Positions 15,869 to 25,278 of a stretch of DNA of 64,000 bases are shown piece by piece. Position numbers and translations under genes: made by a program. The notes below the pieces were generated by a model. It worked only from the letters and a program-made list of their open reading frames with translations. It was not told where the DNA came from and made no database searches. Position 1 is the stretch's first letter. Each line of letters starts with the position of its first letter. This stretch comes from Alphaproteobacteria bacterium (GTDB taxonomy: Bacteria > Pseudomonadota > Alphaproteobacteria > Micavibrionales > Micavibrionaceae): contig JAHDXS010000001.1 of NCBI GenBank assembly GCA_023384135.1, positions 1,029,878 to 1,093,877 of the forward strand, in the 5' to 3' direction.

Positions 15869-17575
15869 CTACCCGTAGGCTTCCTCCATCGCATCCAGAA
15901 CCAGCTGCTCCACCCCGAACTGCCGCGCCTGATCGTAGAATTTTGGACGCAGTCCGGAGGAACGCTGCCGTGTAATCAGCTTGCCCTTCTCGTCTTCGCC
16001 CATGATTTCAAGATAGAAAAGATCCTGCATCGTCACGACATCGCCTTCCATCCCGGTGATTTCCGTGACGTGCGTGGTCTTGCGCGAACCGTCACGCAAA
16101 CGCTGCACCTGGATAATGACGTTGACCGCCGAGGCGATCTGCTCTCGCACCGCCTTCTGGGGCAGGTTAAGCCCGCCCATCGCGATCATGTTCTCCATAC
16201 GCGAAATCGCCTCGCGCGGGTTGTTGGCGTGAACCGTACCCATCGAACCGTCGTGACCGGTGTTCATCGCCTGCAAAAGGTCGAACGCCTCGGGTCCGCG
16301 CACCTCCCCAACGATGATCCGCTCGGGGCGCATCCGCAGGCAGTTTCGCACAAGGTCCCGCATGGTGATCTCGCCAACGCCCTCAAGGTTCGGCGGACGG
16401 GTTTCAAGACGCACCACGTGCGGCTGTTGCAGTTGCAGTTCGCAAGCATCCTCGCAGGTGATAATCCGCTCGCCCGCCTCGATATAACGGGTCAGACAGT
16501 TCAGCATCGTGGTTTTTCCCGAACCCGTACCGCCGGAAACCAGAACATTCACCCGGCAACGGCCCACCGCCATGATCAGCTTCGCGCACGAGGGCGTCAT
16601 AGAGCCGAACTCCAACAGTTTTTCGAGCGTCAGCTTGTCTTTCTTGAATTTCCGGATGGTCATCGCCGCGCCGTCAACAGCCAGCGGCGGGATAATGACG
16701 TTCACGCGCGAACCGTCAGGCAAACGCGCGTCGCAAATCGGGCTGGCTTCATCCACCCGCCGCCCGATCGCGCCCACGATCCGCTGACAGATGGTGATAA
16801 GGTGCTGGCTGTCGCGGAACTTAACGGCGGTTCTCTCGATTTTACCGCCGACCTCGATATACGTAACATCCGGCCCGTTGATCATAATATCGGCGATATC
16901 ATCACGCTCCAGAAGCTCTTCGAGCGGACCGAAGCCGAGCATATCGTCCGCGCATTCTTTGGCGATGCTGTGCAATTCAGCGGGCGTAAGATCAAGATTA
17001 CGGAACCGCGAAATTTCCGCAACCGCAGAATAAACTTCATCGCGAGCCGCCTTGGCATCCATTCGGGCCAGAGCCTTGAGGTCGATCCCGTCTCTCAAAT
17101 CGAGCCATATCCGGTTACGGCAGCGTTGCAGACGCAGCGTAGTGATCGAATCCCCGTGAGACCGCGCCTCCTCTTCTTCCTCCTTTTCAGGAAGAAGCAC
17201 ATCATCCTGCATGGTTTTACGCTGCTTGGGTGCAGCCGAAGCCTCACCGGCTTCAGACGCGGCGGCAGGAATATCCGCGGAAGCTGACTCGGACGCATCA
17301 CCGCCAAGATTATGTTCAAGAGCGGCTAATACCGGACCTATGTGTTCAGCAGGCCCCAGAGGATCGGCGGGGGTTGAGGATGAGCCCTTGGACGCGGAAA
17401 GCGGGGGGGCATCGTCACGAACAGGGGGCGTAGCGGAAAGCGGCGGAACGGCGGCAGCTGGAGACGGCGTTTCAATGGTCGGCGCCAAACGCTCCGAACC
17501 AGCAGGCTTTTCGCCCGCTGTCGTTTTCGATGAAGGGGGTTTTACCCCTCCTGAGGTTTGCTTTTTGCCGAACAT
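15869..17575 (-). CDS. cpaF: Tad pilus assembly ATPase TadA/CpaF
   Basis: 568 residues. The cytoplasmic hexameric ATPase of the VirB11/GspE family powers Flp pilus assembly and retraction. A Pro/Ser/Ala-rich N-terminal region (about 1-130) precedes the catalytic domain. Walker [10 protein letters not shown] lies near residue 350, with Asp/His boxes ([25 protein letters not shown]) and Walker [38 protein letters not shown] downstream. The low-complexity N-terminus is longer than in many CpaF proteins. Confidence 0.96.
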   Translation of the reverse strand: MFGKKQTSGGVKPPSSKTTAGEKPAGSERLAPTIETPSPAAAVPPLSATPPVRDDAPPLSASKGSSSTPADPLGPAEHIGPVLAALEHNLGGDASESASADIPAAASEAGEASAAPKQRKTMQDDVLLPEKEEEEEARSHGDSITTLRLQRCRNRIWLDLRDGIDLKALARMDAKAARDEVYSAVAEISRFRNLDLTPAELHSIAKECADDMLGFGPLEELLERDDIADIMINGPDVTYIEVGGKIERTAVKFRDSQHLITICQRIVGAIGRRVDEASPICDARLPDGSRVNVIIPPLAVDGAAMTIRKFKKDKLTLEKLLEFGSMTPSCAKLIMAVGRCRVNVLVSGGTGSGKTTMLNCLTRYIEAGERIITCEDACELQLQQPHVVRLETRPPNLEGVGEITMRDLVRNCLRMRPERIIVGEVRGPEAFDLLQAMNTGHDGSMGTVHANNPREAISRMENMIAMGGLNLPQKAVREQIASAVNVIIQVQRLRDGSRKTTHVTEITGMEGDVVTMQDLFYLEIMGEDEKGKLITRQRSSGLRPKFYDQARQFGVEQLVLDAMEEAYG

Positions 17576-17623
17576 GCTATTTCCCGTATGAGTTTGCGGA
17601 TTTTCCGCGCTTTTCCTCTATTT

Positions 17624-18871
17624 TCACTTCTTTTTGGTTAAAAAACTCCCTAAAAGGCCCGATTTTTTGTCAGATTTATCGTCCAGATAACCATCGGAAT
17701 CCACCGCAACGGTGCGCCGGATGACCGGCAGTAAGGTTGCCTTGAGAAGCTCCAGCCCCTCGCGGTCCTGCAACACCTGGTGCAGGTTGCTCTCATTCCC
17801 CATAAACAGGGCGGGCAAATAAGGGACATTGGCCGAAGGCGCCAGCTCGACGGCCTTCTGAATTTCATAACTCGTGACTTCGTAAGCTTTGGCCTGTCCG
17901 GCCTTATTGATAATCAGGGATAATTCCTCCTTGCCGCCACCGCGCAAATCGGAAATCTCCTTGATCAGGCTACGCGCAAAACGCAAAGACGTAAGGGTCG
18001 GCGTAGACACCAGAACGATATGGTTGGCCCGTGAGATCAAAAGCTTGCGCAACCCCGGCTCCGAAGCCGATAAGTCGGCCAAAACCACCGGGGCCTTAAC
18101 CATGAGCATATCCAGAAAGCGCTCGTACTGGTCGGGCGCGATCGTGGAGTCCAGCAGCGCATCGCCACCGCCCGCCATGACAGACAGGCGCTCCCCCTGC
18201 TCTATGAACATGCGCTTGAGGCCCGCCTCATCTTTCTTGTCCACCGCGCGGGAAATTTCGCGCAGCGTTCCTGCGGGGTCGAAACCCATACCAACGCTTA
18301 AAGACGACCAGCCCCCAGAGGAATCGATCAGGACGCTCTTCTGCCCCATAAGCTCGCTTACGCCCAGCGCCATGATCTGCGCAATACTGGACGCGCCAAC
18401 ACCGCCTTTACTGCCCAGAAACGCCACAAGCCGGCTCCCGCTGACACCCAGCCGGACGATCAGGGTCTTAGCGATCACTTCCGAAATAACGTTTTTCATA
18501 ACGGGGCGAACTAGATAGTCGCTGACCCCCATTTCAATCAGGCTGCGATAAAGATACACGTCGTTCACGGGCCCGATAATCACCGCCGCTGTATCCTGCG
18601 AGCACAGGCCCGACAAAGTCTCAAGCCGTCCGAGAAACGCCTCGTCGATCGTTTCGGTCTGAATCATGATGAGGGCCGGCGCTTCCCGGTCTGAAAAAAT
18701 CCGGATCGCCGTTTCGACATCGCCCTCGGTAACATCAAGCGCCACACGCGCAAAACGCCAGTCGCTGCGAATTTCAGCAGAGTTGCGCAACGTCTCGGGG
18801 TCGCGCGAAAAAACCGCGACTCCCGCTGCGGGAAGCAGTATATCTGTGGCTTGGTTCTCTGCCTCACTCAT
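17624..18871 (-). CDS. cpaE: Tad pilus localisation protein CpaE/TadZ
   Basis: 415 residues. An N-terminal receiver-like domain (about 15-135) is followed by a MinD/ParA-type ATPase domain with deviant Walker A FLGSKGGVGASSIAQ near residue 150-165, and ADLSAS and LVSTPTLTSLRFARSL further on. CpaE/TadZ places the pilus machine at a cell pole or site. Lys and the GG pair of the P-loop are kept, so ATP binding is plausible. A 236-base gap separates it from cpaD, long enough for its own promoter. Confidence 0.92.
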   Translation of the reverse strand: MSEAENQATDILLPAAGVAVFSRDPETLRNSAEIRSDWRFARVALDVTEGDVETAIRIFSDREAPALIMIQTETIDEAFLGRLETLSGLCSQDTAAVIIGPVNDVYLYRSLIEMGVSDYLVRPVMKNVISEVIAKTLIVRLGVSGSRLVAFLGSKGGVGASSIAQIMALGVSELMGQKSVLIDSSGGWSSLSVGMGFDPAGTLREISRAVDKKDEAGLKRMFIEQGERLSVMAGGGDALLDSTIAPDQYERFLDMLMVKAPVVLADLSASEPGLRKLLISRANHIVLVSTPTLTSLRFARSLIKEISDLRGGGKEELSLIINKAGQAKAYEVTSYEIQKAVELAPSANVPYLPALFMGNESNLHQVLQDREGLELLKATLLPVIRRTVAVDSDGYLDDKSDKKSGLLGSFLTKKK

Positions 18872-19107
18872 TCGTTTTACCTGTGTGCCGCCCGCGAACC
18901 GGGCATGATCTGCTCATTTTTGAACGGTAAAAGACGTTCTTTCCCTGCGCACACTGTAACACTGCAGCCTTAAAAATATCCTAATGCCACAAGGGGTTAA
19001 TGGAATATGAAAAACAGAAGAATATAATACCCTCCGCCTAACAAAAAAACACGCCTGTATGCACCCGGCAACGCGCGGATACAACTGTACGCAAAAGGAA
19101 TTTGAAA
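18872..19107. other. Noncoding gap between cpaD and cpaE
   Basis: 236 bases without a supportable gene. The cpaE-proximal half (18900-19000) is the likely site of a promoter for cpaE, cpaF, tadB and tadC on the minus strand. No clear -35/-10 pair or terminator was seen. Confidence 0.4.
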
Positions 19108-19785
19108 TTAGTTCTGCCCCGAAGCGGACTCACCGCCCAGCTCTTTATTTTCGGCACCGGACCGCACAAGGTCGACGATGTTCCCCGCGCTCCGCCCCTC
19201 GGTATTCAGACCGGGATTACCCTGCCCCTGAAGATCCTTGGGTCTGGAAACTTGCCGCGCGATCATAGTCTGGACGGTGCAGCCCATACGGTAATCCGCG
19301 TTAGGCTCCACGATAGCGCTCTCCGTTCCTGGCATGGTCGTACAGTTTGAAGGCGCGTGCGCGGAATAAGCGTCATACGATATCAGCACGCGCGACTCAT
19401 CACCCTGTCCGGAAACAGGCAGGATATCTGCATCAACCTGCGCCACACCTTGCCCACGTATGGCGCGGGCCAGATCGGCGGCCTTTTGGCTCGCCATCAT
19501 CGCCGTATTACGGTAATTTTGGGGATCATAGGTAACGGTGACCTGTAAAGGACCATCCGCGTGGCGGGCGTGATGATGCGCGACACGAGCCGCCAGATCA
19601 TCGCCTGCCTCGCGGGCAGAAACATCAAGGAAGTATGGCTCCTCCCGAACCTGAATTTTCTCAGTGGAGAGCGTTCCGGGCGCATACATCTCACATCCGC
19701 CCAGCAGAACCGGCGCGAACGCAACACTCGCCCCCGCCAACAAAACCCTGACCTTCAAACCCGATCGTAAAGACATTCGAAACAC
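19108..19785 (-). CDS. cpaD: CpaD-type pilus biogenesis lipoprotein
   Basis: 225 residues. The signal peptide ends in LLGGC (lipobox Cys near residue 30), giving an outer-membrane lipoprotein. The body holds CpaD landmarks: a periplasmic domain with VTVTYDPQNYRNTAMMASQKAADLARAI, then the SNCTTMPG segment and MGCTVQTMIARQVSRPKDLQG. CpaD supports the CpaC secretin. It starts 12 bases after cpaC ends. Confidence 0.9.
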   Translation of the reverse strand: MFRMSLRSGLKVRVLLAGASVAFAPVLLGGCEMYAPGTLSTEKIQVREEPYFLDVSAREAGDDLAARVAHHHARHADGPLQVTVTYDPQNYRNTAMMASQKAADLARAIRGQGVAQVDADILPVSGQGDESRVLISYDAYSAHAPSNCTTMPGTESAIVEPNADYRMGCTVQTMIARQVSRPKDLQGQGNPGLNTEGRSAGNIVDLVRSGAENKELGGESASGQN

Positions 19786-19797
19786 CCTCGCCCCGTT

Positions 19798-21285
19798 CTA
19801 ATCCAGCATATAACCGTAAGTCCCGGAGGCCGAAAACACCGACTCATCCTCAACATTATACTTGCGGCGCACGTTGCGCGCGAAAACTTCGGCCAGCGGC
19901 CCCTGTTCCCGCTTGCTGACGGTTATGGCCTTCTCCTTATCGGCATAGGCGCCGACAAGATATCCGGTTACGATAACCACAAGCTCAGTCTCATTCCGGC
20001 GGAAACTGTCAGAAGAAACAAGCTTACCCAGCACCGGGGTATCTTTTATACCCGGCAGCCCCGAAAGCCCCTTCGCCGCATCGGATTGCAAAAGCCCGGC
20101 AATCATAAGACTGCCGCCGCTCGGAATCTCGATGGTCGTCTGCGCCCGGCGGATATCCAGCCCCGGCACGACAAGGTCCGCCAGAACGACGGCATTGCTG
20201 GAATCCAGGGAGGAGACTTCGGTATTCATCTGCAGGCTGATCCGCTTATCCGACAGGACAACGGGCTTAAAGTTAAGCGAAACGCCGAACTCGCGGAATT
20301 CTATAGTAATATTCCCGAACTGGTCCCGGCCCGTGGGAACAGGAAACTCCCCACCCGCCAGGAACCCGGCCTGCTGCCCGGAAACAGCCGTCAGGTTAGG
20401 CTCGGCGAGAACGTTTATAAGATTTTGCTCTTCCAGAGCATCAAGGAACAGACCGATCTGGCCAATGCCTTTGAGCCCGGTATCAAACAAAAGCCCAGCC
20501 GTCCCGATCGCATCCTGAGAAAGCGCAAGCCCCTCCGCACCGCCAAACTGTAAGGCGTCTGTCCCGTCGATCAGGCGGGAAGGCGGGTTGCGGCCGAACA
20601 GCTCGACAGCGGACAGTTCGTTCGGATCGTTGGCGTTGGTATTGACGCCCAACTCTTTCAGAACGCTGCGTGTCGCCTCGACGATCTTAACCTGAAGCAT
20701 GACCTGCTGCTCGCCGCGCACTTCCAGCATATTGGAAATCAGTTCGTCGGCGCTCTTATCCTTGTCCTGCAGATCGCTGACGTAATGCGCAACCAGATTC
20801 GCGATTTTAGAGGCCGCATCCGGGGTTGAAACCGTACCCGTCAGGTAAATCTGGTCATGAACCGAGCCAACCTTGGCCTTTTCGTTCGGAAACAGTCGGT
20901 CTACGAGCGACTGAATGGCTTGAAGGTCGTAGGAAACATGAACATCGACCTTACGGACGACGTTACCGACAGAGTCCAGCGCTATAATATTGGTGTCCCC
21001 AACCGTAAGGCCAACAACATACAGCCGGTCGGATTGAATGGCCTGCACATCGACGACGGCCGGGTTAGCCACAAGAATGTCGGAAACCGGGCTGTCCAGC
21101 ACGATGATCTCCGCCTTGCCCAGCGGGATGTCAGTGGGAGCGACCGCCCGCTGTTCATCAAGAATTGACCGCAGATCGCCCTTCTCGGCATAGGCGGTCA
21201 TAAACCCGCCCGTACCCGCGACGAAAGCCAGCGTCAGCGCAGCGAAAACGAACATACCGCGCAATCTGGAACCGAACCCGTTCAT
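19798..21285 (-). CDS. cpaC: Tad pilus outer-membrane secretin CpaC/RcpA
   Basis: 495 residues. A signal peptide (about 1-33) is followed by the pilus-formation N-terminal domain (IPLGKAEIIVLDSPVSDILVANPAVVDVQAI), a BON-like region with AIQSLVDRLFPNEKAKVGSVHDQIYLTGTV, and the secretin domain (LAEPNLTAVSGQQAGFLAGGEFPVP; GVSLNFKPVVLSDKRISLQMNTEVSSLD; IPSGGSLMIAGLLQ). It forms the ring through which the Flp pilus leaves. Its N-terminal domain is duplicated in the gene at 11147. Confidence 0.95.
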   Translation of the reverse strand: MNGFGSRLRGMFVFAALTLAFVAGTGGFMTAYAEKGDLRSILDEQRAVAPTDIPLGKAEIIVLDSPVSDILVANPAVVDVQAIQSDRLYVVGLTVGDTNIIALDSVGNVVRKVDVHVSYDLQAIQSLVDRLFPNEKAKVGSVHDQIYLTGTVSTPDAASKIANLVAHYVSDLQDKDKSADELISNMLEVRGEQQVMLQVKIVEATRSVLKELGVNTNANDPNELSAVELFGRNPPSRLIDGTDALQFGGAEGLALSQDAIGTAGLLFDTGLKGIGQIGLFLDALEEQNLINVLAEPNLTAVSGQQAGFLAGGEFPVPTGRDQFGNITIEFREFGVSLNFKPVVLSDKRISLQMNTEVSSLDSSNAVVLADLVVPGLDIRRAQTTIEIPSGGSLMIAGLLQSDAAKGLSGLPGIKDTPVLGKLVSSDSFRRNETELVVIVTGYLVGAYADKEKAITVSKREQGPLAEVFARNVRRKYNVEDESVFSASGTYGYMLD

Positions 21286-21367
21286 AGTTGTTGTCTTTCA
21301 GATATCTAGCCGTTGCACTTAAAAACTTTGCTTAGAAACTCAGAAAAATTAGGACGCAGAAATCAGA

Positions 21368-22243
21368 TCATTTTGAGCCGGACGTACCGTTATAGATTCG
21401 CACGACGTTACGTTTGATGCCCGTATCCGTGCTCATAGTTCTGTATTGCTGAAGAATCTCGTCATCGATGTGGGTCATACGGGCATCCGTGACTGTCGGC
21501 CAGGCCCGCTCACGAACGACATCGTCACCCACAGCGCGCAGGGCCAGCGTAATCTTGCCGAACTCCGATCCGAGGGCAAGCCGCTCAGCCTGCTGGGCAT
21601 CCACGGCCAAAGTGACTGTTTTGGCCACCTCGACTTTGTCCTTGTCATCATCCTGCTCAGCCATCTGGTCAATCGCCAGAACCTTGACACGCTGCAGGAT
21701 CGTCTCCGTGGCCCACTTGTCCACATTCATATTCACAAGCGCCTGAAGCCCGGGAGCCTCGTTCTTGTCGGCCTTGATCTCAAGCTTGTAAGTCATGACC
21801 ACATCGACAAAATCACCGGGCTTGATAAAACCGCCAACCATGGTTTTGGCCTCAACCTTGATCGCCATCGCGCGCATACCGGGCTCAAGGCTGTTGGCTA
21901 CGAAATTTCCGCTGCTCTCACGCAAAAGAAAGCTTTTCAGGACAGCCTCGTCTTTGGCGACATCACGGCGTAACCGCCCGGTAAGTGCCTCATGGGCCTC
22001 CTGCTCGTCCTCACGCTGGATCGCGCCGCGGAACATCGCGGACTTGGGCCACTCCTGCCAGCGCAAATCGCCCTCTTTCAATTCCTGACCGACCTTGAGA
22101 TCATCCGACGCCACAAGCACCTCAACCATTTCCGAACTGGTGCTGCCGCCCTTCTTGCCGCCCAGGGAAACCTGAACAAGCACAGCGACCAGAACCGCGG
22201 CCAGCACGGCGCCCCCAAGAACGATGAGTATATTCTTATTCAT
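21368..22243 (-). CDS. cpaB: Flp pilus assembly protein CpaB/RcpC
   Basis: 291 residues from MNKNILIVLGG (ATG 22243; the upstream in-frame ATG adds 12 residues ahead of the hydrophobic helix). One N-terminal membrane helix is followed by a SAF domain (VEVLVASDDLKVGQELKEGDLRWQEWPK) and an RcpC domain (GMRAMAIKVEAKTMVGGFIKPGDFVDVVMTY). In the periplasm CpaB works with the secretin. An 82-base gap separates it from cpaC. Confidence 0.92.
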   Translation of the reverse strand: MNKNILIVLGGAVLAAVLVAVLVQVSLGGKKGGSTSSEMVEVLVASDDLKVGQELKEGDLRWQEWPKSAMFRGAIQREDEQEAHEALTGRLRRDVAKDEAVLKSFLLRESSGNFVANSLEPGMRAMAIKVEAKTMVGGFIKPGDFVDVVMTYKLEIKADKNEAPGLQALVNMNVDKWATETILQRVKVLAIDQMAEQDDDKDKVEVAKTVTLAVDAQQAERLALGSEFGKITLALRAVGDDVVRERAWPTVTDARMTHIDDEILQQYRTMSTDTGIKRNVVRIYNGTSGSK

Positions 22244-22422
22244 AAAACCAAAACCCCTAGCGGAACCGGGTACATTCATAATGTCACACAGAAGAACTCA
22301 GATTGATACAAACCCAGAAGGCAAGAACGCAGAAGGTACACAGGACAAAAAACTACATTTCATAATATAGTTTTTTTCTTAAGAATAAGATAAAAACAGG
22401 CCGCCTTTCATACGCTTATCGC

Positions 22423-22965
22423 CTATAGAAAGGCCGCCAAAAAATCGCTACTGAAATACCCGGCCTTTAAAAAGGCTGCAAAGGCACCGACAAAAATAGC
22501 CACCCCGTAGGGCACCTTGCTCTCGCCCCTCTGAAGGCGGTAAATCCAGCCTCCCTCGCGCGGCGCCGAAAACGGCTTCCTGCGCATGATCACCAGCGAG
22601 ATGAGCGCCATAATTCCGCCGGCGAGCGTCATATAAGCCAAAAACAACGGCAGGTCGCTCAACCTGAACCACAGCGCATAGCCCGTAGCGAGCTTCGAAT
22701 CTGCGGCGCCCAGCATTCTTAAAGAAAACAATAAGGCGGTAATTGAAAACGTCAATACCCCGGAAAGCAGATGGGCAACGATCGGCCACGCGGCCTTTTC
22801 GCTACCGTTTGCCCACAAAACCCCATATGCGAATAGAAACGAAACGACCACGATAACGCTATAGATGTTGGGAATCGTGAGGCCACGAACATCCGACAGG
22901 CCCGACAAAACGCCCGCCCCCAAGGCTACAAAAATTGAAAAAAGAAAAAGAATGAGCAAAACCAT
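22423..22965 (-). CDS. cpaA: Prepilin peptidase CpaA/TadV (A24 family)
   Basis: 180 residues, about five membrane helices. The two catalytic aspartates of A24 peptidases appear as SGLSDVRGLTIPN (first Asp, near residue 25) and LGAADSKLATG (GxxDxK, near residue 92). It cleaves the short Flp and TadE/F leaders at the inner membrane. The C-terminal methyltransferase region is absent, as usual in CpaA. Confidence 0.92.
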   Translation of the reverse strand: MVLLILFLFSIFVALGAGVLSGLSDVRGLTIPNIYSVIVVVSFLFAYGVLWANGSEKAAWPIVAHLLSGVLTFSITALLFSLRMLGAADSKLATGYALWFRLSDLPLFLAYMTLAGGIMALISLVIMRRKPFSAPREGGWIYRLQRGESKVPYGVAIFVGAFAAFLKAGYFSSDFLAAFL

Positions 22966-23053
22966 CAGGACAAAAGACTACTCAAAAAGCGGTGGAAAAA
23001 AAATTGAAAGCTGCGAATCATCAAAATCTGTCAACGACAATTCACAAAACAGA

Positions 23054-23086
23054 AAAAGCCCGCCGGAGATACGATGGCGGGCTTTT
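23054..23086 (-). terminator. Terminator of the flp transcript
   Basis: AAAAGCCCGCC and GGCGGGCTTTT form a perfect 11-bp stem around an 11-base loop, between flp and cpaA. On the minus strand it ends GCTTTTTC. It probably lets flp be expressed at a higher level than cpaA and beyond. Confidence 0.85.
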
Positions 23087-23148
23087 CGGTATTTAGGTTC
23101 TTCACAAGAAGGAAAAAACCAACAACTCTTGTGATCGCTACGTGACGA

Positions 23149-23328
23149 TTAGGACGTCAGAGCGGTCTGGATGCTTTCGAACATCGCAACGAGGTCGTCC
23201 CCAAGCAGGAACACAACCACGGAAATCGCAAGGCCGATACCGGCGGCAATCAAGCCGTACTCGATAGCGGTCGCACCATCTTCGTTCTTGAGGTAAGCTT
23301 CTTTGAATGCAATCAGTTTGGTCAACAT
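23149..23328 (-). CDS. flp: Flp/Fap-type major pilin
   Basis: 59 residues. A short charged leader MLTKLIAFKEAYLKNEDG precedes the conserved pilin N-terminus ATAIEYGLIAAGIGLAISVV, with cleavage expected after Gly18 and the Glu-Tyr pair at +5/+6. It is followed by a short C-terminal tail ending in TALTS. The ribosome site AAAGGAGATAGAAC is strong. It is the structural subunit of the Tad pilus, cut by CpaA. A long AT-rich upstream region and an immediate terminator fit high expression. Confidence 0.95.
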   Translation of the reverse strand: MLTKLIAFKEAYLKNEDGATAIEYGLIAAGIGLAISVVVFLLGDDLVAMFESIQTALTS

Positions 23329-23691
23329 GTTCTATCTCCTTTGTAAAAGTCTGTCTGTTGGCTTCATCTCGGCTATCTCTAAAAACCCGTGAAGCGCCTA
23401 ACCGATAATTCATCTTACCCCGGGCATGATTAAAAAAACCTTAATATGCCCAAGTAAAATTTAAAAATTACTGCCTTTAAAATTTTTTTTATAGAAATAA
23501 TTATAAAAGTATTTATATAAAATTTTATACAACAAGTATACTTAAAAAAATAAGGAAGTTTTACTTTAAAAATACTTTGGCTCTCGTAGTATTTTTTCCA
23601 AATGAATCAGTATTTCCAAGTCTCCCCAAAACAATACACCCGCAGAAGCCCGCGGGTGTATTGAAAAGATTTGAACGGTACGGCTGAGCGC
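23329..23691 (-). promoter_or_regulatory. AT-rich region upstream of flp
   Basis: About 360 bases with no gene. 23440-23580 is very AT-rich with A/T tracts and would read as an UP-element-like or nucleoid-protein-bound segment upstream of flp on the minus strand. A TAAGAT hexamer on the minus strand near 23415 is a possible -10, but no firm -35 was found. The TadG terminator lies at its right end. Confidence 0.45.
23632..23663 (-). terminator. Terminator of the TadE/TadG operon
   Basis: CAATACACCCGC and GCGGGTGTATTG form a perfect 12-bp stem with an 8-base loop, followed on the minus strand by TTTTGG. It lies 29 bases past the TadG-like stop. Confidence 0.85.
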
Positions 23692-25245
23692 TTATCCCTT
23701 GATATGCAGGTTGCTCAGCTCGCGGGCGATCGTCTCGAACACGTCGATCAACTCCTCTTGCGTGGGCGCATCGAAATACTGGTCTTCGCTGCTCGCGCAT
23801 TCGCGGAAGTAGTCCTTGGTCGCATTGCTGATGCCGGAGGTAAAGGTGATCGTGTAGATCTGCACCCCCTGATCTTTCAGCGCCTCACACGTCTCCGCAA
23901 ACCGATTGTTGAACTTGGTCACGCTCATATTGTTTTTGGCGGTAACCCAGTAAGAGGAGTAAGTGCCGTTCTCCGTGTTGTCCCCGTCGGTCATCATCAC
24001 GACGGCCTTTTTCCAGAAGAAATTCTCCCAGGGCTGAGCCTCTTCGAACGGAAAATCTGGCGACAGAACCCGGTAACCCCAGGTCATACCGATGTTACCG
24101 AGCGTATTACCGTCCGGCTGCATGGTATCGACATGATCGATCAGCGCGTCCCTGTCGCTGGTCAGCGGCATGATCGTGGCATAGGGGCACCCCTGATTCA
24201 CGTTACTGTTTCGGCAGTAGCAATAGGTAGAGTTGCAATAGCTGTCCCCGCCGCAGTTGCTGCATCGGCTTGTGGCGTAACCGCTACCCGAGCAGGCCTG
24301 ATCGTAATTGACGACCTTGCCGAACATATAGATATCCCAAGGGCCTTCATATTCGTCAAGGACATCGTAATCATAGGGGTCGTTGTTGTTGACAGCGGGA
24401 TTCCAGCCGTGCCCGTCCCAATCCGTTCCGTCCCTCCAAAGCTGGCCATAGGAGTTGGCGACATGTGTGGCCGAAGCCGTGTAGCCGCTCTCCTTATGCT
24501 CCACAACGCACCCGTACCAGCCCGTCGTGCTGCTCCGGTTGGTCGTATAGCTGACGCCGCTCGGCAGGGTCACGAAACTCTCCCCATTTGCATAGGTGCT
24601 GCCATCCGGGTTCTGCCCCAGACCATAGCGCCCTACGCGCACGCTGTTCGCGAACGGCACCATGCCGATCTTGACGTTCTCCGGCTTGGAGGCGTTGTCG
24701 AACAGAATATTGATGAAGTTGACAGTGCCGGTCTTAAGAGCCTGTATATTGTTATTGCTCGACATCGAACCGGTATTATCGAGCACCAGTGCGACTTCAA
24801 GCCCCTGAATTTCCCGCACGACGATCGTTGCGGCCGAAACATCGATCGTGTGTATCCCCAAAACCTTGAGGAACATGGTGTGATAGGTCGCATTTCCCGT
24901 CACGCGCACCTCATCCCCCACAACCTGCACGATCGGATCGAACGTCACGCCCAGCTTGTACTCGGGATAGTTCGCATCAAAAAAGTCCTGTACACGCTGT
25001 TGGATCTCCGCCTCGTTTGAGGAATAAGCCGCGGCCGCCAGAGCCGAGGCGTCCAGAGCCTGAGCAAGGCGGGCGCGCACCAGATACGCCTGCGCATAAT
25101 CCAGCGACATCCCCGCCATACCGATCATAAGCGGCGCCATAATGCCGAACGCCACGACGATCGTCCCGGTCGTATCCCGCCAATAGCGCCGGCACAAGGC
25201 GCCAAATCCGCTAAAGAGTCTTTCAAAAGGGCTTACACTGGTCAT
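23692..25245 (-). CDS. tadG: TadG-like pilus protein with von Willebrand factor A domain
   Basis: About 517 residues from ATG 25245 (an in-frame GTG lies 9 bases upstream; AAGGAAG precedes both). An N-terminal membrane helix follows RDTTGTIVVAFGIMAPLMIGMAG, the Flp-like TadG N-terminus, then DASALAAAAY. A VWA domain has the MIDAS motif DNTGSMS near residue 158 and MMTDGDNTENG later. Between them is an insert (about 230-365) rich in Trp/Tyr/Asn and seven cysteines (CSGSGYATSRCSNC...YCNSTYCYC). It is probably a minor pilin or adhesin at the pilus tip or cell surface. Confidence 0.85.
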   Translation of the reverse strand: MTSVSPFERLFSGFGALCRRYWRDTTGTIVVAFGIMAPLMIGMAGMSLDYAQAYLVRARLAQALDASALAAAAYSSNEAEIQQRVQDFFDANYPEYKLGVTFDPIVQVVGDEVRVTGNATYHTMFLKVLGIHTIDVSAATIVVREIQGLEVALVLDNTGSMSSNNNIQALKTGTVNFINILFDNASKPENVKIGMVPFANSVRVGRYGLGQNPDGSTYANGESFVTLPSGVSYTTNRSSTTGWYGCVVEHKESGYTASATHVANSYGQLWRDGTDWDGHGWNPAVNNNDPYDYDVLDEYEGPWDIYMFGKVVNYDQACSGSGYATSRCSNCGGDSYCNSTYCYCRNSNVNQGCPYATIMPLTSDRDALIDHVDTMQPDGNTLGNIGMTWGYRVLSPDFPFEEAQPWENFFWKKAVVMMTDGDNTENGTYSSYWVTAKNNMSVTKFNNRFAETCEALKDQGVQIYTITFTSGISNATKDYFRECASSEDQYFDAPTQEELIDVFETIARELSNLHIKG

Positions 25246-25278
25246 GACGCACACTTCCTTTCAGTATCACGCGCACCA

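Noticed and set aside
16070-17287. 405-codon plus-strand frame opposite cpaF
   Set aside because: Antisense to a clear ATPase with Walker motifs; its composition is Arg/His-rich and artefactual.
23138-23413. 91-codon frame overlapping flp
   Set aside because: It is in the wrong frame. The true 59-residue Flp pilin at 23149-23328 has the canonical prepilin site and a strong ribosome site.
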